Shown here: positions 15,090-18,708 of the stretch, one piece after another
Position numbering within the stretch: position 1 is the stretch's first letter
Layout: every line of letters starts with the position of its first letter
The notes under the pieces: model-generated
The model's input: the letters and a program-made list of their open reading frames with translations, nothing else
Told to the model about the DNA's origin: nothing
Databases searched by the model: none
Source: Paracoccaceae bacterium
GTDB lineage: Bacteria; Pseudomonadota; Alphaproteobacteria; Rhodobacterales; Rhodobacteraceae
DNA: 18,708 bases
NCBI GenBank assembly: GCA_003447515.1
Contig: DLZA01000133.1
Location: 1 to 18,708 of the forward strand
Direction of reading: 5' to 3'
Program-made: the position numbers and the translations under genes

Positions 15090-16736
15090 TTAAGTCAAAT
15101 CTCCATTGAGCGCTGCTTCGACTAATTCGACTGTTTGATCAATGCCGTAAAGCGCTATAAAACCCCCAAAACGTGGGCCCTGTGATGCGCCCAGCAAAAT
15201 CTCGTAAATCGCCGTGAACCAGCTGCGCAATGGTTCAAATCCATGATTTTTGCCAACCGCAAACACAATAGATTGCAAATCATCTGCGTCACCCAAGTTT
15301 AGCGTGTTCACAGGATCTTCTCCGTTGCCCATATCCACATTCTTTTTATTAATCATGGCCTTCGCAACATCCACATCTTTCAATGCGGTGGCTAAATCGC
15401 TCAATGCCGCACGCTCCTGACTATTTGGCGCGCGGAAAACTTTCAATGGTTTCACAAAGTCATGATAATACCGCACCGCAAAGCCCGCAGCAGCATCAAG
15501 CGTCGGGTTCTTTTCGGGAGACGCATTGGGAGCATATTTATTAATAAAACCCCACATCACCTCTTTGGTTTCTGCCGAAGAAACAGAGGCTAAATTTAAC
15601 AACATGGAAAACGGCACCAACATATCACTGGTGGGTACATCGCGCCCATGAATGTGAAACACTGGGTTGTTCAAACGTTGCGCTGTATCCTGTGTAGCGT
15701 AGGCCCGCAGCTGTTGGTGATATTCGTCCACTGCTTTCGGAATCACATCAAAGTGCATTCGCTTAGCGGCTTTCGGCTTCAAATACATAAAATAAGACAG
15801 TGACTCAGCAGAGGCATAAGTTAACCACTCGTCAATGGAAACACCGTTGCCTGAAGTCTTAGAAATCTTGTGCCCTTCTTCATCTAAAAAAAGTTCATAA
15901 ACAAAATGATCAGGCTTCTTACCACCTAAAATCTCACAAATACGGTCGTAGATTGGCGTGTTGGTAGAGTGATCCTTACCATACATTTCAAAGTCTACAT
16001 CCAGCGCAGCCCAACGTGCGCCAAAATCTGGCTTCCACTGTAATTTTACATTGCCGCCAGTAACAGGCATTGTAATTTCATTGCCATCTTCGTCATCGAA
16101 GGTAATCGTTCCATTCTTACCATCCACATGCTTCATCGGAACGTAAAGAACACGGCCCGTATTAGGGTGGATCGGCAGAAAGATGGAATAGGTTGCCTGA
16201 CGTTCCTCTCGCAACGACTTTAACATGACCTTCATCACGTCGTCATATTTCTCACAAGCGCGTAGTAGTACCTCATCAAATTTACCAGATCGATAATGAT
16301 CTGTCGAGCTAATGAACTCATATTCAAATCCAAAAGTATCGAGAAAACTATTCAGTTTAGCGTTGTTATGCGCCCCAAAACTTTCGTGCGTACCAAACGG
16401 ATCAGGTACTGAAGTCAATGGTTTTTGCAAGTGATTGTGAAGTATATCAGCATTTGGTACATTACCTGGAACTTTACGCATACCATCGAGATCATCTGAG
16501 AAGCAGATCAACCGTGTTGGAATGTCCGAGAGCACTTCGAAGGCGCGGCGGATCATCGTTGTCCGTGCCACTTCTCCAAATGTGCCGATATGTGGCAGTC
16601 CGGAGGGCCCATATCCTGTTTCAAAAAGCACGTAGCCCTTTTTTGGGACGCCCTGCGAATACCGTTTCAAAATCTTACGGGCTTCTTCGAAAGGCCACGC
16701 TTTAGATTTCATCGCAAAATCACGGAGATCGGACAT
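15090..16736 (-). CDS. lysK: Lysyl-tRNA synthetase, class I
   Basis: The product is 548 residues and charges tRNA-Lys with lysine. It is the class I form, shared by archaea and many alphaproteobacteria, not the class II LysS of E. coli. The ATP-binding HIGH-type motif is HIGT (49-52, in [14 protein letters not shown]) and the KMSKS-type loop is KISKT (290-294, in [13 protein letters not shown]). [17 protein letters not shown] and [12 protein letters not shown] are typical of the family. The length is usual, and the C-terminal anticodon-binding helical part is complete. GGAA eight bases before the ATG is a modest ribosome site. It is divergent from the TerB-like gene. Confidence 0.95.
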   Translation of the reverse strand: MSDLRDFAMKSKAWPFEEARKILKRYSQGVPKKGYVLFETGYGPSGLPHIGTFGEVARTTMIRRAFEVLSDIPTRLICFSDDLDGMRKVPGNVPNADILHNHLQKPLTSVPDPFGTHESFGAHNNAKLNSFLDTFGFEYEFISSTDHYRSGKFDEVLLRACEKYDDVMKVMLKSLREERQATYSIFLPIHPNTGRVLYVPMKHVDGKNGTITFDDEDGNEITMPVTGGNVKLQWKPDFGARWAALDVDFEMYGKDHSTNTPIYDRICEILGGKKPDHFVYELFLDEEGHKISKTSGNGVSIDEWLTYASAESLSYFMYLKPKAAKRMHFDVIPKAVDEYHQQLRAYATQDTAQRLNNPVFHIHGRDVPTSDMLVPFSMLLNLASVSSAETKEVMWGFINKYAPNASPEKNPTLDAAAGFAVRYYHDFVKPLKVFRAPNSQERAALSDLATALKDVDVAKAMINKKNVDMGNGEDPVNTLNLGDADDLQSIVFAVGKNHGFEPLRSWFTAIYEILLGASQGPRFGGFIALYGIDQTVELVEAALNGDLT

Positions 16737-16770
16737 ACTATATTCCAGTTTTCGTTAATGTCAGGCGCAC

Positions 16771-16799
16771 TTCCTATTGCTCCTGTTCGCAACGGTCAA
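16771..16799 (-). promoter_or_regulatory. Candidate lysK promoter
   Basis: On the minus strand TTGACC (16794-16799) and TAGGAA (16771-16776) are 17 bases apart. The -35 is good (five of six), the -10 is poor. A start near 16764 would give a leader of about 28 bases. The elements interleave with those of the opposite promoter. Confidence 0.4.
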
Positions 16800-16805
16800 T
16801 ATTAT
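16777..16805 (+). promoter_or_regulatory. Candidate promoter of the TerB-like gene
   Basis: TTGCTC (16777-16782) and TATTAT (16800-16805) are 17 bases apart. The -10 matches five of six, the -35 only its TTG. A start near 16812 leaves about 24 bases to the ATG, with AAAGG as ribosome site. Confidence 0.45.
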
Positions 16806-16835
16806 CAAAGTGATTAAAGAGTAAAGGCCACACCT

Positions 16836-17267
16836 ATGAACATTGATGATATCGGCGAAAGTCCATGGAACCTTCAAGACGCTTTAATCGCATTGATGGT
16901 GTCCACATCTGTGTCAGACACTCAGGTGCGCACATTAGAGTTGCTCTCTATTGATCGATTAGTGAGCCACTTGCCTGTTTTTGCAAAGTATGATGTCGAT
17001 CGCATCACATTGATTTCACAAACCGTTTTTGATATCCTTGAGGACGAAGATGGTCTTGATGCTCTGTTCGGCCTTGTTCGCGTTGCTATGCCCGAAAAGT
17101 TCAATGAAACAGCATATGCGTTGTGTTGTGATGTTGCTGCCGCAGATGGACGTTTGCGCGAAGGTGAGCTCCGCTTTTTGGAAGAAATCCGTTATGTGCT
17201 AGACATTGACCGCCTTGCTGGGGCTGCAATTGAGCGGGCTGCGCGAGCTCGCCACCTTAAACCTTGA
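16836..17267 (+). CDS. TerB-like helical protein
   Basis: The 143-residue acidic, helical protein resembles the TerB/DjlA-N domain. It has two similar acid-rich helix pairs: STSVSDTQVRTLELLSID (23-40) and AAADGRLREGELRFLEEIR (101-119), the second with the A-x-A-D-G-x3-x-x-E signature thought to bind metal. In tellurite-resistance operons TerB works with TerC/TerD, but single TerB-like proteins of Rhodobacterales stand without ter genes and have no known role. No signal peptide or membrane segment is seen. AAAGG with a suitable spacing precedes the ATG. It is divergent from lysK across 99 bases. Confidence 0.75.
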   Translation: MNIDDIGESPWNLQDALIALMVSTSVSDTQVRTLELLSIDRLVSHLPVFAKYDVDRITLISQTVFDILEDEDGLDALFGLVRVAMPEKFNETAYALCCDVAAADGRLREGELRFLEEIRYVLDIDRLAGAAIERAARARHLKP

Positions 17268-17512
17268 GAATTGCTCAGACAGAACAGCACTGTGTGGATA
17301 CATAAATCATTAATAACGATGTCATGGCCACCAAAGATCCATGACCCAGAGCACTTGTCATCAAAGTTATGGAACTGCTCGTTTATGGGTTTCCAAACAT
17401 GATAACTTGGCGGGCTATTAACAAGCGCTACCCTGCGTTACGACGTGGCTCGATATTTGGCATAGGCCAACCTTTTAGCCACCCCAAACACAAATACCGC
17501 ATGTTGCTTTAA
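17268..17512. other. Intergenic stretch before the second EamA gene, with a 47-codon open frame
   Basis: No terminator is seen after the TerB-like gene. A frame from the ATG at 17369 encodes 47 residues (MELLVYGFPN, then MITWRAINKRYPALRRG) and ends with TAA at 17510-17512, immediately before the ATG of the transporter at 17513. It has no clear ribosome site and resembles no family I know. It could be a leader peptide, a gene remnant or chance. Confidence 0.4.
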
Positions 17513-18406
17513 ATGACCGATCAAGCTAAAGGCCTAATTTTAACCTGCATTGGTGTGCTAGCCGTCATTCCTGATAGCTTGATCGTGCGGTTGATCGATA
17601 CGGACGGTCTGACATTTTTATTTGTTCGGAGTGGTCTGGCCGGACTGGTCATCGGGTTGTTTACCGCGATGCTCTACCGCAAAAAAACAATTCAGACCTA
17701 CCAAAATTTGGGATGGACCGGATTACAATATGCTGTTTTGTTATGCATTTCCACCTTCTGCTTCATATACGGGTTACGTTTGACGTCAGTGGCAAACGCG
17801 CTGTTTATTGTAAGCACATCCCCCATTTTTGCAGCGATCGCCAGTTGGATTTTTCTCCAAGAACAATTTTCAAAACGAATGATCTGGACAACAGCATTTG
17901 CCCTCATAGGCATCTCAATAATCACTTTAGGATCACACACAGGCGAAAAATCGTCACTTCTGGGAGATGCACTTGCACTCAGTGCCGCTGCAACACTGGC
18001 GTTTGCATTTACAACCGCACGTTCAGCCAAAAATATCTCAATGGTTCCCGCAACTGGAATTGGATACGGACTCACCGCTGTGATTTGTTTGCCATTTATT
18101 CAGCTTGCATCGCTTTCAGGTCACGAATTGATACTACTTATTTTGTTGGGTGCGATGTTTGTACCGCTTGGCACAGCACTGATGTCGCTAGGACCTCGCT
18201 ACATCACGGCTTCCGAAGTCTCGCTGTTATTACTGCTAGAAGCTGTGCTGGCACCATTGTTAGTTTGGTACGTGGTTGAAGAAAATCCTGGGAAATATGC
18301 ACTGATCGGTGGGGCAATTGTTTTGACTACACTATTTGCTTCAAATGTAATCGGGCTAAAACGCACCCAAAAAAAACCATATGCACAGAACAAAGATCGA
18401 AGCTGA
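17513..18406 (+). CDS. EamA-domain DMT-family transporter
   Basis: The 297-residue protein has ten hydrophobic segments in two EamA halves. Typical stretches are FLFVRSGLAGLVIGLF, TSVANALFIVSTSPIFAAIASWIFLQE, and in the second half LGPRYITASEVSLLLLLEAVLAPLLVW. It should be an inner-membrane metabolite transporter with unknown substrate. It is not closely similar to the transporter at 6713-7630. The first codon is ATG at 17513, since no in-frame start lies upstream before a stop, but no purine-rich ribosome site precedes it; the upstream short frame stops at TAAATG, so coupled translation or a leaderless transcript is possible. The tail is lysine-rich (RTQKKPYAQNKDRS) and cytoplasmic. Confidence 0.87.
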   Translation: MTDQAKGLILTCIGVLAVIPDSLIVRLIDTDGLTFLFVRSGLAGLVIGLFTAMLYRKKTIQTYQNLGWTGLQYAVLLCISTFCFIYGLRLTSVANALFIVSTSPIFAAIASWIFLQEQFSKRMIWTTAFALIGISIITLGSHTGEKSSLLGDALALSAAATLAFAFTTARSAKNISMVPATGIGYGLTAVICLPFIQLASLSGHELILLILLGAMFVPLGTALMSLGPRYITASEVSLLLLLEAVLAPLLVWYVVEENPGKYALIGGAIVLTTLFASNVIGLKRTQKKPYAQNKDRS

Positions 18407-18708
18407 TAGCACCGCTTAACCCTTCATAATTACGACATGTTCACAAAAATCATCGTCATCATCGTGCACAAATCCATCAAAGACCTTTCCAGCGGGTCTC
18501 AGAGTTCAAAAAAGCGCAATCGTTAAACTTCACCCATCTCCCAGATAAGCTCGTTTTTTTGTATTGTTTTAACATCCCGATCATGCCGATGAGATACGTG
18601 TGCATAGATACTCAAAGGTCTGATAGCAGATAGCACAACCAAATTGACCATCGCCTTCAATGTGGCGCATTTTCTCTTTTCTTTTAGCTTATCTTAACCT
18701 AAAGACAC
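18407..18708. other. Right-end stretch without a firm gene
   Basis: No terminator or known RNA is visible after the transporter gene. On the minus strand a short frame from the ATG at 18670 to TGA at 18581 encodes 29 residues with CAIC and a third cysteine, and another frame continues from about 18604 to a TAA at 18523. Whether these are parts of one frameshifted small gene or chance cannot be decided here. Confidence 0.5.

Noticed and set aside
17713..18279. 188-codon frame inside the second EamA gene
   Set aside because: It is a shifted frame of a gene with ten clear membrane helices and carries a cysteine/histidine-rich, unrecognisable sequence.

Overview
The window looks like a chromosomal segment of a marine alphaproteobacterium, most likely of the Rhodobacterales (Roseobacter group) with fairly low GC. 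The evidence is the gene mix: a class I lysyl-tRNA synthetase, an NDUFS4-type complex I accessory subunit, a DUF4864 protein, a long-form DUF1127 protein, a TerB-like protein and UvrB. I see no insertion sequence, phage gene, CRISPR array or conjugation gene. All assignments come from reading motifs and from remembered family sequences, not from a search.

Left part (1-6 kb): the 3' end of a SulP anion transporter gene converges on two adjacent ureohydrolase genes on the minus strand (guanidinobutyrase-like, and a SpeB-type agmatinase). Upstream of these lie a PhoR-like histidine kinase without membrane segments and, divergent from it, a small DUF1127 gene with a foldable 5' leader. Then comes a SpuC-like class III aminotransferase. 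Agmatinase makes putrescine, the aminotransferase would turn putrescine into 4-aminobutanal, and guanidinobutyrase makes GABA directly. Three steps of arginine/polyamine breakdown to GABA are therefore close together, although in two transcription units.

Middle part (4.5-10.5 kb): a minus-strand run of four genes (enol-lactonase-like alpha/beta hydrolase, EamA transporter, SDR, aminotransferase) starts at a divergent promoter region holding a near-perfect inverted repeat. On the other side of that region is an HSD10-type 3-hydroxyacyl-CoA dehydrogenase, whose stop codon overlaps that of a convergent cytochrome P450. The P450 has an unusual I-helix. This block looks like a catabolic region; its substrate cannot be read from the sequence.

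Right part (10.5-18.7 kb): a non-coding stretch with several stem-loops, tRNA-Arg(UCU), the complex I subunit gene, uvrB, a secreted DUF4864 protein, lysK, a TerB-like gene divergent from lysK with apparently interleaved promoters, and a second EamA transporter preceded by a 47-codon open frame that abuts its ATG. Several gene-free stretches of 250-560 bases separate these genes.

The window is mostly ordinary chromosome. The items I would look at first are the hairpin-rich region 10626-10780, the P450 I-helix, the leader of the DUF1127 gene, and the candidate operators at 7697-7711 and 8532-8550.
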